64,000 bases of DNA, taken from CAKZLS01 sp963701445. Lineage in GTDB: Bacteria > Pseudomonadota > Alphaproteobacteria > Rhodospirillales > Defluviicoccaceae. The position numbers were made by a program, and so were the translations under genes. The notes beneath the pieces were generated by a model. It was not told where the DNA came from. It saw nothing but the letters and a program-made list of their open reading frames with translations, and ran no database searches. The stretch lies in contig CAVPAM010000038.1 in NCBI GenBank assembly GCA_963701445.1, forward strand, positions 1 to 64,000, read 5' to 3'. Shown one piece after another: positions 24,722 through 32,746 of the stretch; position 1 is the first letter of the stretch; each line of letters opens with the position of its first letter.

Positions 24722-25708
24722 GTGAGCTTCACAATTGTCCAACCGTGCCGAGCGCGCGTGAACCGTTCCCAACTGGCCGTTCCCGGCTCCAGTCTCCGTT
24801 TTCTCGAAAAGGCGACGACGGCGCCGGCCGACGTGATCCTGTTCGACCTGGAGGACGCGGTGGCGCCCGACGAGAAGGCCCAGGCGCGCAAAAACGTGAT
24901 CGCGGCGATCAACGACATGGATTGGGGAGACCGGACGCTCTCGGTCCGGATCAACGGTCTCGACACGCCGTACATGTACCGCGATGTCATCGAGGTGGCC
25001 GAGGGCGCGGGCGAGCGGCTCGACCTGATGATGATCCCGAAGGTGGGGACGGCGGCGGATGTCTACACCGTGGACGTCCTGCTCACGCAGATCGAGGCGG
25101 CGAAGGGCCGGACCAAGAGGATCGGAATCGAGATGCTCGTCGAGTCCGCGCTCGGCATGCAGAACATCCACGAGATCGCCCGCGCCAGCCCGCGCAACGA
25201 ATCGCTGCACCTAGGGTCGGGCGATTACGCCGCGTCCACGGGGATGCGAACCATGACCATCGGCGGCCCCCACCCCGGATATCACGTTCTGACCGACGCC
25301 GACGAGGCCGGAGAACGGCACGAGCACTGGAACGACATGTGGCACTACGCGCTGTCGCGCATGGTGGTGGCGGCGCGCGCCAACGGCCTGCGGCCCATCG
25401 ACGGCCCGTACGCTAACTTCAAGGACGAAGCGGGGTTCCGCGCGGCGGCGGGCCGCGTGGCGGTTCTCGGGTGCGAGGGCAAGTGGGCCATTCATCCGAG
25501 CCAACTCGATCTCGCCAACGAGATCTTCAGCCCATCGGAACAGGAGGTCGCCAAGGCGAAGCGGATCCTGGACGCCATGGCCGAGGCGCAGAAGGCGGGT
25601 ACCGGCGCGGTCACGCTGGACGGCCGGATGATCGACATCGCGTCGCTCCGCCAGGCCGAAACCCTCGTGCGGAAGGCGGACGCCATTGCCGCGCGCAAGG
25701 GCGCGTAA
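24722..25708 (+). CDS. mcl1: L-malyl-CoA / beta-methylmalyl-CoA lyase
   Basis: A 328-residue HpcH/HpaI-CitE superfamily enzyme close to Rhodobacter Mcl1. Signatures: NRSQLAVPGSSLRFLEKA, ILFDLEDAVAPDEKAQARKN (metal-binding Glu/Asp), RINGLDTPYMYRDV, IGIEMLVESALGMQNIHEIA, LHLGSGDYAASTGMRTMTIG and KWAIHPSQLDLAN. It cleaves malyl-CoA to acetyl-CoA and glyoxylate and methylmalyl-CoA to propionyl-CoA and glyoxylate, as in the ethylmalonyl-CoA pathway. The GTG at 24722 with AAGAGGA before it is chosen; the ATG at 24626 adds 32 non-family residues. accA follows after 12 bases. Confidence 0.88.
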   Translation: MSFTIVQPCRARVNRSQLAVPGSSLRFLEKATTAPADVILFDLEDAVAPDEKAQARKNVIAAINDMDWGDRTLSVRINGLDTPYMYRDVIEVAEGAGERLDLMMIPKVGTAADVYTVDVLLTQIEAAKGRTKRIGIEMLVESALGMQNIHEIARASPRNESLHLGSGDYAASTGMRTMTIGGPHPGYHVLTDADEAGERHEHWNDMWHYALSRMVVAARANGLRPIDGPYANFKDEAGFRAAAGRVAVLGCEGKWAIHPSQLDLANEIFSPSEQEVAKAKRILDAMAEAQKAGTGAVTLDGRMIDIASLRQAETLVRKADAIAARKGA

Positions 25709-25720
25709 GGGTCGACCGCC

Positions 25721-26677
25721 ATGAGCACATTTCTCGATTTCGAAAAACCCATCGCCGCGATGGAAGGGAAGATCGCCGAGCTCCGGCACCTGAGCAGCGG
25801 CAGCGACATCAACATCGCCGACGAAGTGGGACGGCTTCAGTCCAAGCTCGAGGCGACCTTGCGCCAAACCTACAGCAAGCTCTCGCCGTGGCAGAAGACG
25901 CAGGTTGCCCGCCATGCCGACCGTCCCCACGCCCTCGACTACATCCGCCGCCTCGTCGCTGACTTTACGCCGCTGGCGGGCGATCGGTCGTTCGCCGAGG
26001 ACGCCGCCATGGTGGGCGGTCTCGGCCGGTTCCGGGGCTATTCCGTCGTGGTGATCGGGCTGGAAAAGGGATCGGACACCCACGGCCGCGTGCATCACAA
26101 TTTCGGCATGGCCCGCCCCGAGGGATACCGCAAGGCGCGGCGCCTGATGGACATGGCGGAGCGTTTCGGGTTGCCGGTGATCACCCTCGTGGACACCCCG
26201 GGGGCCTATCCCGGCATCGACGCGGAGGCGCGCGGCCAGGCGGAGGCCATCGCCCGGTCCATCGAAGCCTGTCTTGGCCTGCGGGTCCCGTTGATCAGCG
26301 TCATCATCGGCGAGGGTGGCTCCGGCGGCGCCATCGCGCTGGCCTCCGGCAACCGTGTCCTGATGCTGGAGCACTCCATCTATTCGGTGATCTCGCCGGA
26401 GGGGTGCGCCTCCATCCTGTGGCGGGACGGAGAGCAGGCGCAGGCGGCCGCCCAGGCGCTGAAGCTGACGGCCCAGGACCTGATCGGGATGGGCATCATC
26501 GACGAGGTCATCGCCGAGCCCCTGGGCGGAGCCCACCGCAATCCCGAAGAGGCCATCGAGGCCGTGGGCGCGGCGATCGAGAAAATGCTGATGGAGCTTG
26601 TCGACCTGGACGGCGAGACCCTGCGGCGGCAGCGCCGGGAGAAATTTCTGCGCATGGGGAACGGTTCCACGGACTGA
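25721..26677 (+). CDS. accA: Acetyl-CoA carboxylase carboxyltransferase subunit alpha
   Basis: A 318-residue AccA. Together with AccD it transfers CO2 from biotin to acetyl-CoA, the first step of fatty acid synthesis. Signatures: FLDFEKPIAAMEGKIAELR, RPHALDYIRRLVADFTPLAG, HNFGMARPEGYRKARRLMDM, TLVDTPGAYPGIDAEARGQA, EGGSGGAIALASGNRVLMLE and SPEGCASILWRD. Full length. It follows malyl-CoA lyase by 12 bases and may share its transcript. Confidence 0.95.
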   Translation: MSTFLDFEKPIAAMEGKIAELRHLSSGSDINIADEVGRLQSKLEATLRQTYSKLSPWQKTQVARHADRPHALDYIRRLVADFTPLAGDRSFAEDAAMVGGLGRFRGYSVVVIGLEKGSDTHGRVHHNFGMARPEGYRKARRLMDMAERFGLPVITLVDTPGAYPGIDAEARGQAEAIARSIEACLGLRVPLISVIIGEGGSGGAIALASGNRVLMLEHSIYSVISPEGCASILWRDGEQAQAAAQALKLTAQDLIGMGIIDEVIAEPLGGAHRNPEEAIEAVGAAIEKMLMELVDLDGETLRRQRREKFLRMGNGSTD

Positions 26678-26695
26678 CGCGACAATGCTACCTCG

Positions 26696-27220
26696 TCAGT
26701 CCACGCTTTCCTGATCGTAGACGCCCCAGAACTCGTTCCGGCGCAGCCAGCCCCGGAAGCCCTCGATCTCGACCCGACACCAAGTACTGCCCTGGGGACA
26801 CTCCATCAGGCGTCCGATCACACCCGGCTCGATGTTGGCCACGTAGCGGGCATTGGGACCCGGTTCGGCTCTCAGCGAGCGAATGTCGCCACTGACGACC
26901 ATGGCCCGGCGGCTGCTCAACATGCTGGTGTGAATCCAGCCCTCGGTCCCGCGCCAATCGCGCACCCTGCGCCACGTGTAGTATTCCGCCACCACCTCCA
27001 TCGGCATGCCGGCCCGTTGATAGACCCACTCGATGGGGTATTGCTCGCCGGGGCCGAGCCTCATGTTGACCTCGCCGGCGCGCAGGCTGACGAAACGGGG
27101 CAGGGGCTGGCCGCTGCCTTCCAGAGCCGCCGCCACGGAGGCGGCTCCAAGCGCGAGAATCATTGCCAGAAGGGTAACGCGGAGTACGGCCAAGGTCATG
27201 AGTGGATCGGAATTCCCCAT
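26696..27220 (-). CDS. Exported bacterial SH3-domain protein
   Basis: A 174-residue protein with a signal peptide (VLRVTLLAMILALGAASVAA) and two bacterial SH3 modules: VSLRAGEVNMRLGPGEQYPI / WRRVRDWRGTEGWIHTSML, and SGDIRSLRAEPGPNARYVAN / WCRVEIEGFRGWLRRNEFWG. Bacterial SH3 domains usually bind cell-wall peptides. The Met at 27220 or 27199 could be the start; both give a signal peptide. It converges with accA. Confidence 0.83.
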   Translation of the reverse strand: MGNSDPLMTLAVLRVTLLAMILALGAASVAAALEGSGQPLPRFVSLRAGEVNMRLGPGEQYPIEWVYQRAGMPMEVVAEYYTWRRVRDWRGTEGWIHTSMLSSRRAMVVSGDIRSLRAEPGPNARYVANIEPGVIGRLMECPQGSTWCRVEIEGFRGWLRRNEFWGVYDQESVD

Positions 27221-27559
27221 CGCTCGCGAAAGCGGTGGCGGATTATAGCCGCGCGCGGATGGCCGTGGTCAAGCATTGCACCCGATGCCGGACATGACAC
27301 GCCGGGTCCGCCGATTCGCCCATACCGTTAGCGCGGGGCGGGAATCCGATGTGCAACGCTGAACCGATAGCCTTTGTTACAAGGAATCCGCGCCATATGG
27401 TCGAACGCCGCCGAGGAAATCGTTCGAGTCCGGTCTCGATTCCGGCGGCCGATTGTTCACCGCGAGGCGGCCGGTCCAGCCGGTCAAGGCGGCCGGCCCA
27501 CCGGTTCCGACGGTCACCAAACGAATCGATTCGGGAGGCAATTCGGTCGAATCTGGCTG

Positions 27560-27753
27560 TCTCCGAACATCCGAGCGCCTTGTTGGTCGTGCCGATGAGG
27601 CAATCGGCGAAATCCGCCCGTCCTTGACGGTATTTGCCGAGGGCCGCCCAGGTCTCGGCGGCGTTCTCGGCGACGAATTCCTCGGTGCGCAGGATCTTTT
27701 CGATCACTCCGGACGATGAAGTGGATGAGAATATTGGTATCGAGGCCCTTCAT
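27560..27753 (-). pseudogene. vapC: vapC toxin remnant with internal deletion
   Basis: The start MKGLDTNILIHFIVRS of a PIN-domain VapC toxin is present, with the ATG overlapping the vapB stop by four bases. The sequence then jumps, in another frame, to VIEKILRTEEFVAENAAETW and GRADFADCLIGTTNKALGCS, the family's C-terminal half. About 60 residues, including a conserved acidic position, are missing at the junction near 27705-27712. The normal stop is also lost; the frame runs on to 27243 without family similarity. The toxin should be inactive. Confidence 0.8.
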
Positions 27754-28007
27754 CCCGCCGGGCGACGCACCTGGCGCGTAACGGCCCGGCCCACCACTTC
27801 GTCCAGCTCTTCCAGGGTAAGCGCTTTCGCGGCGGGAGGCAGGCAACCCTTGAGGTCACTGAGCGGCAGCTTGGCCGGAACCATGAGCGCCGTCCCGTTG
27901 TCCTGAACCAGGAATTCCACCCGGTCGCCCGGCTCAAGATGAAGCTTGTTCCGGACGTCCTTGGGAATGGTTGTCTGTCCCGTGGCCGTGATGGTTGCCG
28001 TGGACAC
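27750..28007 (-). CDS. vapB: VapB/AbrB-type antitoxin
   Basis: An 85-residue antitoxin. The N-terminal swapped-hairpin domain is TATITATGQTTIPKDVRNKL with EPGDRVEFLVQDNG. The C-terminal part LTLEELDEVVGRAVTRQVR is the toxin-binding tail. The GTG at 28007, with AAGGA seven bases before it, is chosen because the family begins with this segment. It is intact although its toxin partner is broken, which is the order expected when a module decays safely. Confidence 0.82.
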   Translation of the reverse strand: MSTATITATGQTTIPKDVRNKLHLEPGDRVEFLVQDNGTALMVPAKLPLSDLKGCLPPAAKALTLEELDEVVGRAVTRQVRRPAG

Positions 28008-28086
28008 GTTCGAATCCTTACGTTTTCGAAGTTTCCTTACATTACACCCTTTTTTTTCTGAACTCACGTCGTGCGTTGGGACCCGC

Positions 28087-28533
28087 TCAAACGAACAGCA
28101 TGGCGCCATCGCTGGACGCGTCGTTGAGGAAGGTGACGACGCCGCCCTCCATCATGGGCACGTCGTCGCGAAGCGAGGCCCGTTCCAGGCCCATGGCGCG
28201 GAGACCCATCTCGCAGACCATGAATTGCACGCCCATTTCGACGCACGCCATGAGCAGTTCCTCGAAGGTGGCCACGCCGGACGCGGCGTAGCCATCGTCG
28301 ACGTCGCCTCCTTCTCCGGCACCGGCGCCGGCGCTCGCGTCGCGAGGCAAGTGCCGCCACGCCGCGGCGCCGTCCGCGCCCGGCTTGAGCAGCGCCCGGC
28401 AGCCCTCCATGGTGAAGAACAGGGTGGTGGGCCGGCCGATGGCCGCCGCCGACGCGGCCAGCACCAGCGCGTAGTGCACCTTCTCGAACGATCCGGAAAA
28501 GACGATTACCGAGAGTTTGTCGGGGCCGGGCAT
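28087..28533 (-). CDS. DsrE/DsrF-like sulfur-relay family protein
   Basis: A 148-residue protein of the DsrE-like (peroxiredoxin-type) superfamily: KLSVIVFSGSFEKVHYALVL, PTTLFFTMEGCRALLK, and the C-terminal FEELLMACVEMGVQFMVCEM. Cys residues at MEGC, LMAC and MVCEM lie where relatives carry sulfur-accepting cysteines. It overlaps the end of moeB by 28 bases. With moeB and cysK upstream, a role in moving sulfur is inferred, not shown. Confidence 0.8.
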   Translation of the reverse strand: MPGPDKLSVIVFSGSFEKVHYALVLAASAAAIGRPTTLFFTMEGCRALLKPGADGAAAWRHLPRDASAGAGAGEGGDVDDGYAASGVATFEELLMACVEMGVQFMVCEMGLRAMGLERASLRDDVPMMEGGVVTFLNDASSDGAMLFV

Positions 28534-29405
28534 GATGTGTCCTCGGGTTCCCTGGACTCGTGAATGGAAAGATCGGTGATGGTGGGCCGGCGGCCGCACA
28601 GCGGGCAGTCCGGGTCGGCCGGCACCTTGATCTTGCGGAACGTGGTGGTGAGCGCGTCGCAGATCAGCAGCGACCCCGACATGCTCTCGCCGATGCCGAG
28701 GACTTCCTTGATCACTTCGGTCGCCTGCAGCGATCCCACCATTCCGCAGAAGGCTCCGAGCACGCCGGCCTCGGCGCACGTGGGGATCTGGCCCGGCGGC
28801 GGCGGTTCGCGGAACAGGCAGCGATAGCACGGGCCGTGATCGCCGGTGTCGGCTCGTGTCTCGAACGCCTTGAAGGTGGCGAGTTGGCCGTCGAAACGGA
28901 GGATCGCCGCCGAAACCAGCGGTTTCCGCGCGAAGTGGCAGGCGTCGTTGACCAGGAACCGGGTGGGGAAGTTGTCGGAGCCGTCGGCCACCACGTCGTA
29001 TCGCGATATGATCTCGATGGCGTTGGCGACGGTAATACGCTCGTTGTAGGTGACCACTTGGATCTCGGGGTTGATGGCGGTCAGGGTCCGGCGGGCACTC
29101 TCCACCTTGGCCACGCCGATGCGGTCGGTGGTGTGAACCACCTGACGCTGCAGATTGCTGAGATCGACAAGGTCGTCGTCGACGACGCCGATGGTGCCGA
29201 TTCCGGCCGCGGCGAGATAGAGCAGGAGCGGCGAGCCGAGACCGCCGGCGCCGATCACCAGCACGCGGCTGTCCAGGAGTTTGGCCTGACCCCGTCCGCC
29301 GATATCGTTCAGAAGAATGTGCCGCGCGTACCTTTGGATCTGAAGTTCCGTGAAGTCCACGGACCGCGCGTCGCCCTCCTTTTGCGGCGACCGATCAGTC
29401 AACAC
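28506..29405 (-). CDS. moeB: ThiF/MoeB-type adenylyltransferase
   Basis: A HesA/MoeB/ThiF E1-like enzyme of up to 299 residues. The nucleotide loop is VLVIGAGGLGSPLLLYLA, with the conserved DLSNLQRQVVHTTDRIG, the active-site region GQIPTCAEAGVLGAFCGMVG, and zinc-binding pairs CYRC and CPLC. It adenylates the C-terminal Gly-Gly of a sulfur-carrier protein such as MoaD or ThiS. GTG at 29405 overlaps the cysK stop; GTG at 29360 (DFTELQIQRYARHILL) fits the family start better. It sits between cysK and the DsrE-like gene. Confidence 0.87.
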   Translation of the reverse strand: MLTDRSPQKEGDARSVDFTELQIQRYARHILLNDIGGRGQAKLLDSRVLVIGAGGLGSPLLLYLAAAGIGTIGVVDDDLVDLSNLQRQVVHTTDRIGVAKVESARRTLTAINPEIQVVTYNERITVANAIEIISRYDVVADGSDNFPTRFLVNDACHFARKPLVSAAILRFDGQLATFKAFETRADTGDHGPCYRCLFREPPPPGQIPTCAEAGVLGAFCGMVGSLQATEVIKEVLGIGESMSGSLLICDALTTTFRKIKVPADPDCPLCGRRPTITDLSIHESREPEDTSCPAPTNSR

Positions 29406-30384
29406 CGATGCCTTCGAACAGGGCCGTCGACAGATAGCGTTCCGCGAAGGACGGCAGGATCACCACGATGGTCTTGCCGTTCATGTCGGGACGTCGCCCG
29501 ACTTCGATCGCCGCGGCCAAGGCACCGCCCGATGAAATGCCCACGGGAACACCCTCCAGCCGCGCCACCTCGCGGGCCATGTCGAAGGCGGTTTCATTGC
29601 CGATCTTGATCACCTCGTCGATGGCGTCGATATCGAGAACCGCCGGCACGAAACCGGCGCCGATGCCCTGGATCTTGTGCGGTCCCGGGATGCCGCCGGA
29701 CAGGACCGGGCTGTCCTCGGGCTCCACGGCGACCATCCTCAATCCGGGCTTTCGCGCCTTCAGGCTTTCGGAGATGCCCGTCAGCGTGCCACCGGTGCCA
29801 ACCCCGCTGACCACCACGTCGACCTTGCCGTCGGTGTCGCGCCAGATCTCCTCGGCGGTGGTGCGTCGATGGATTTCCGGATTGGCCGGATTGCTGAACT
29901 GCTGCAGCATGATCGCCCCCGGCGTCTTCGAGACCATCTCCTCGGCGCGCGCCACGGCGCCCGGCATGCCCTTCGCGGCCGGCGTCAATTCGATCTGGGC
30001 GCCGAGCAGCGCCAGCATCTTCCGGCGTTCCACCGACATGCTCTCGGGCATGGTCAGGATGAGCTTGTAGCCCCGGGCCGCGCAAACGAACGCCAGCGCG
30101 ATCCCGGTGTTTCCGGAGGTCGGTTCCACCAGCGTGGCGCCGGGTTTGACGCGGCCATCCTCCTCGGCGGCATTGACCATGGCAAAGCCGATCCGGTCCT
30201 TGACCGAGGCGAGCGGATTGAAGAACTCGCACTTTCCGAGAAGGTCGGCCTTGCACCCCGACGCCTCGGCCAGTTTCCGGAGGCGGACCAGCGGCGTGTT
30301 GCCGATCGTGTCGACGATGCTGTCGTAGATGTGGCCGCGTCCGATCGGATCTTTCTGGCCCGTGGCGGTGGAGTGCTCGTTCAT
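29395..30384 (-). CDS. cysK: Cysteine synthase A
   Basis: A 329-residue PLP enzyme making cysteine from O-acetylserine and sulfide. Motifs: IVDTIGNTPLVRLRKLAEAS, NPLASVKDRIGFAM with the PLP Lys, EPTSGNTGIALAFVCAARGY (substrate loop), QFSNPANPEIHRRTTAEEIW, GVGTGGTLTGISES, GIGAGFVP and GISSGGALAA. All key residues are present. The Met at 30384 is used because the family starts there. An Rrf2 regulator gene lies directly upstream on the same strand, resembling the CymR arrangement that senses cysteine in Bacillus. Confidence 0.93.
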   Translation of the reverse strand: MNEHSTATGQKDPIGRGHIYDSIVDTIGNTPLVRLRKLAEASGCKADLLGKCEFFNPLASVKDRIGFAMVNAAEEDGRVKPGATLVEPTSGNTGIALAFVCAARGYKLILTMPESMSVERRKMLALLGAQIELTPAAKGMPGAVARAEEMVSKTPGAIMLQQFSNPANPEIHRRTTAEEIWRDTDGKVDVVVSGVGTGGTLTGISESLKARKPGLRMVAVEPEDSPVLSGGIPGPHKIQGIGAGFVPAVLDIDAIDEVIKIGNETAFDMAREVARLEGVPVGISSGGALAAAIEVGRRPDMNGKTIVVILPSFAERYLSTALFEGIGVD

Positions 30385-30478
30385 CTTGGAAAACCTCCTG
30401 GAAGGCATGGAAATTCGGATAATTGATGTTCAGATTTACGAACGCCGGCCGGCGCTTCGGAGGAGTCGGCCATGGGCA

Positions 30479-30934
30479 TCAAATGGAAAAGTCGAGATTG
30501 TTGCGGCCCTCGCTCTCCACCCCCGCATCATTGGCGCGGCTGCACAGGTCGTCGACCGTGACGCCGTCCAGCCGGAGCATGACTTCGTGCTGCAGCTCGC
30601 CCCACAGCGGCCGAACCACCTTGTGTCCGAGCGGAGAGCCGGTCGGATCCTGCAGCGGATCCTCGGAGGTTTCGGACGTCCGCACCACGCGCACGATCTC
30701 GCCCACCGAAATGCGGCGGCGCTCCCGGGCCAGACGGTAGCCGCCGCGCGGCCCCCGCACGCCGACCAGTATGCCGTGGCGCACCAGGTTCTGCAGGGCC
30801 TGTTCGAGATAGCGTCGCGGGATCCCCTGACGCCGGGTGATCTCGCGGCTCTGCACGGGTTCGCTGCCGGCATGGTAGGCGATGTCCAAAACGGCCTCGA
30901 TCGCGAATAGAGTCTTCCTTGACAGCCGCAACAT
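30479..30934 (-). CDS. Rrf2 family transcriptional regulator
   Basis: A 151-residue Rrf2 protein: MLRLSRKTLFAIEAVLDIAY, winged helix QGIPRRYLEQALQNLVRHGI, the wing GVRGPRGGYRLARERRRISV, then EIVRVVRTSETSED. Only one Cys (DLCSR) is present, so it lacks the three-Cys Fe-S site of IscR. CymR-type Rrf2 proteins also lack the cluster and work with CysK. With cysK immediately downstream, I infer a cysteine or sulfide regulator. Confidence 0.87.
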   Translation of the reverse strand: MLRLSRKTLFAIEAVLDIAYHAGSEPVQSREITRRQGIPRRYLEQALQNLVRHGILVGVRGPRGGYRLARERRRISVGEIVRVVRTSETSEDPLQDPTGSPLGHKVVRPLWGELQHEVMLRLDGVTVDDLCSRANDAGVESEGRNNLDFSI

Positions 30935-30937
30935 GAT

Positions 30938-31417
30938 TCAGTCTCTCTCGGAGTTGGTGTTGGCAGCGGCGATCCCGGTGGAGCCGAAGCCCCCGTCGGA
31001 TCGCTCGCTGGCGGACAATTGATCGGTTTCGGTCCAGGTCGCGCGGTCCACGGGCGCGACCACCATCTGGGCGATCCGCATCCCGCGTTCAACGGCGAAG
31101 GGGGCTTCTCCCAGGTTCATGAGGATGACGACGATCTCGCCACGATAGTCCGCGTCGATGGTTCCCGGACTGTTCAAAACGGTGATGCCGTGTTTGGCGG
31201 CGAGGCCCGAGCGCGGCCGCACCTGGGCTTCGTGGCCTTCCGGCAACGCAATGGCGATCCCCGACGGGATCAGGCTCCGGGCGCCGGGTTGAAGGATCAC
31301 GGTTTCGGATACCGCCGCCAGAAGGTCCATCCCCGCGCTCATGGCCGTGGCATAGGCCGGTAGAGGCAGATCGGCCCCGTGAGGCAATTGGCGCACCGGG
31401 ACCGTAACCGCGTTCAT
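30938..31417 (-). CDS. dut: dUTP diphosphatase
   Basis: A 159-residue homotrimeric dUTPase, which hydrolyses dUTP to dUMP. All five motifs are visible: AGMDLLA, RPRSGLAAKHGITV, NSPGTIDADYRGEI, ERGMRIAQMVVAPV and the C-terminal P-loop-like RSDGGFGSTG. Its ATG overlaps the coaBC stop by four bases, so the two genes are coupled. The order coaBC-dut is common in bacteria. Confidence 0.95.
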   Translation of the reverse strand: MNAVTVPVRQLPHGADLPLPAYATAMSAGMDLLAAVSETVILQPGARSLIPSGIAIALPEGHEAQVRPRSGLAAKHGITVLNSPGTIDADYRGEIVVILMNLGEAPFAVERGMRIAQMVVAPVDRATWTETDQLSASERSDGGFGSTGIAAANTNSERD

Positions 31418-32631
31418 GCTGATGCGTCCGATGCGTCCAATGCGTCGGCGATGCGCGCGGCCAGCCGTTCGGCGACCTCCCGCTTCGACAGGGACGGCCA
31501 GCTTTCGACGCCCCGATCGGAAATCAGGTGAATGGTGTTGGAGTCGCCGCCGAAGGTCCCGGTTTCCGGAGACACATCGTTGGCAAGCATCCAGTCGCAA
31601 CCCTTTCTCAGCCGTTTCGCCGTCGCGTGTTCGAGGACGCTTCCCGTTTCCGCCGCGAAGCCGATGACGAGCCCGGGTCTCTGATCGTTGCGCCGGCTCA
31701 AGGTGGCCAGGATATCCGGGTTCTCCGTGAACTCCAGCGCCGGGGGGCGCTCCCCGGCCTGCTTCTTGATCTTCTGTCCGGCCGGCGCGGTCACCCGCCA
31801 GTCGCAGACGGCGGCGGCGCAGACGGCCACGTCCGCCGGCAGCGATCGTTCGCAGGCCGCGAGCATGTCCCTGGCGCTCTCCACCCGGACGACGTCGACG
31901 CCGGGCGGGTCGGGTTCGGCGCTCGGTCCCGAAACCAGCGTGGTGACGGCGCCGAGGCGGGCCAGGGCGCCAGCGATGGCGTGTCCCTGCTTGCCCGAGG
32001 AGCGGTTGGAAATATAGCGTACCGGATCGATCGGTTCGTGGGTGGGGCCGCTGGTCACCAGCGCCCGGCGTCCGCCGAGCCGCGCGTCCACGGAAAAGAA
32101 GGCATCGATCGCCGCGAGGATGTCCCCGGGCTCCGACATGCGGCCCAGTCCCCACTCGCCGCACGCCATGTCCCCCTCGGCCGGGCCGACCATGCGGACG
32201 CCGCGCTGCGTCAGGGTCCGCAGGTTGGCCCGGGTGGCCGCGTGCTCCCACATGCGGACGTTCATCGCCGGCGCCACCATGACCGGCTTGTCGGTGGCCA
32301 GGATCGCCGTGGTCGCCAGGTCGTTCGCCAAGCCCGCGGCCATCTTCGCCATGATATCCGCGGTGGCCGGGGCCACCACGACGAGGTCCGCTTCCCGCGA
32401 CAGCCTGATATGCCCCATCTCGCTCTCGTCGGTGAGCGAAAACAGATCCCGGTAGACCTTGTCCTCGGACAGAGCCGACAGCGATAGCGGCGTCACGAAC
32501 TGGGCTCCCGCGTCGGTCAGCACGCACCGGACACCGGCGCCGCGTTCCTTCAGCCGCCGGATCAGCTCCAGGCACTTGTAGGCGGCGACACCTCCGCCGA
32601 CCACCAACAGGATCCTCTTGCCCTCGACCAC
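31414..32631 (-). CDS. coaBC: Phosphopantothenoylcysteine decarboxylase/synthase
   Basis: A 405-residue two-domain enzyme of coenzyme A synthesis. The N-terminal CoaC flavoprotein half has ILLVVGGGVAAYKCLELIRR, VVAPATADIMAKMAAGLAND, VAPAMNVRMWEHAATRANL and the active-site Cys in EGDMACGEWGLGRM. The CoaB half has ALVTSGPTHEPIDPVRYISN, SSGKQGHAIAGAL and the mobile loop ending in DWMLANDVSPETGTF. CoaB ligates cysteine, which fits the cysteine genes downstream. A run of gatgcgtcc units at the 3' end encodes DASDAS. Confidence 0.94.
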   Translation of the reverse strand: MVEGKRILLVVGGGVAAYKCLELIRRLKERGAGVRCVLTDAGAQFVTPLSLSALSEDKVYRDLFSLTDESEMGHIRLSREADLVVVAPATADIMAKMAAGLANDLATTAILATDKPVMVAPAMNVRMWEHAATRANLRTLTQRGVRMVGPAEGDMACGEWGLGRMSEPGDILAAIDAFFSVDARLGGRRALVTSGPTHEPIDPVRYISNRSSGKQGHAIAGALARLGAVTTLVSGPSAEPDPPGVDVVRVESARDMLAACERSLPADVAVCAAAVCDWRVTAPAGQKIKKQAGERPPALEFTENPDILATLSRRNDQRPGLVIGFAAETGSVLEHATAKRLRKGCDWMLANDVSPETGTFGGDSNTIHLISDRGVESWPSLSKREVAERLAARIADALDASDASA

Positions 32632-32667
32632 ATCCCACTCGTTTTTCTACGTAAAATAAGTGTTGTT

Positions 32668-32696
32668 ACACTAGTCATATACGGAACGTGTATCAA
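32668..32696 (-). promoter_or_regulatory. Candidate promoter of coaBC-dut
   Basis: Read on the minus strand, TTGATA (32696-32691) and TAGTGT (32673-32668) are separated by 17 bases in an AT-rich gap upstream of coaBC. Confidence 0.45.
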
Positions 32697-32746
32697 GCGC
32701 TCATTTCACCTTTGCGGGTCTAAGTGGAAAATAACCGGAGCGGGGA

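Noticed and set aside
31411..31445. Short gatgcgtcc tandem repeat
   Set aside because: It lies inside the end of coaBC and encodes Asp-Ala-Ser units in frame; a minor coding feature rather than a regulatory repeat.
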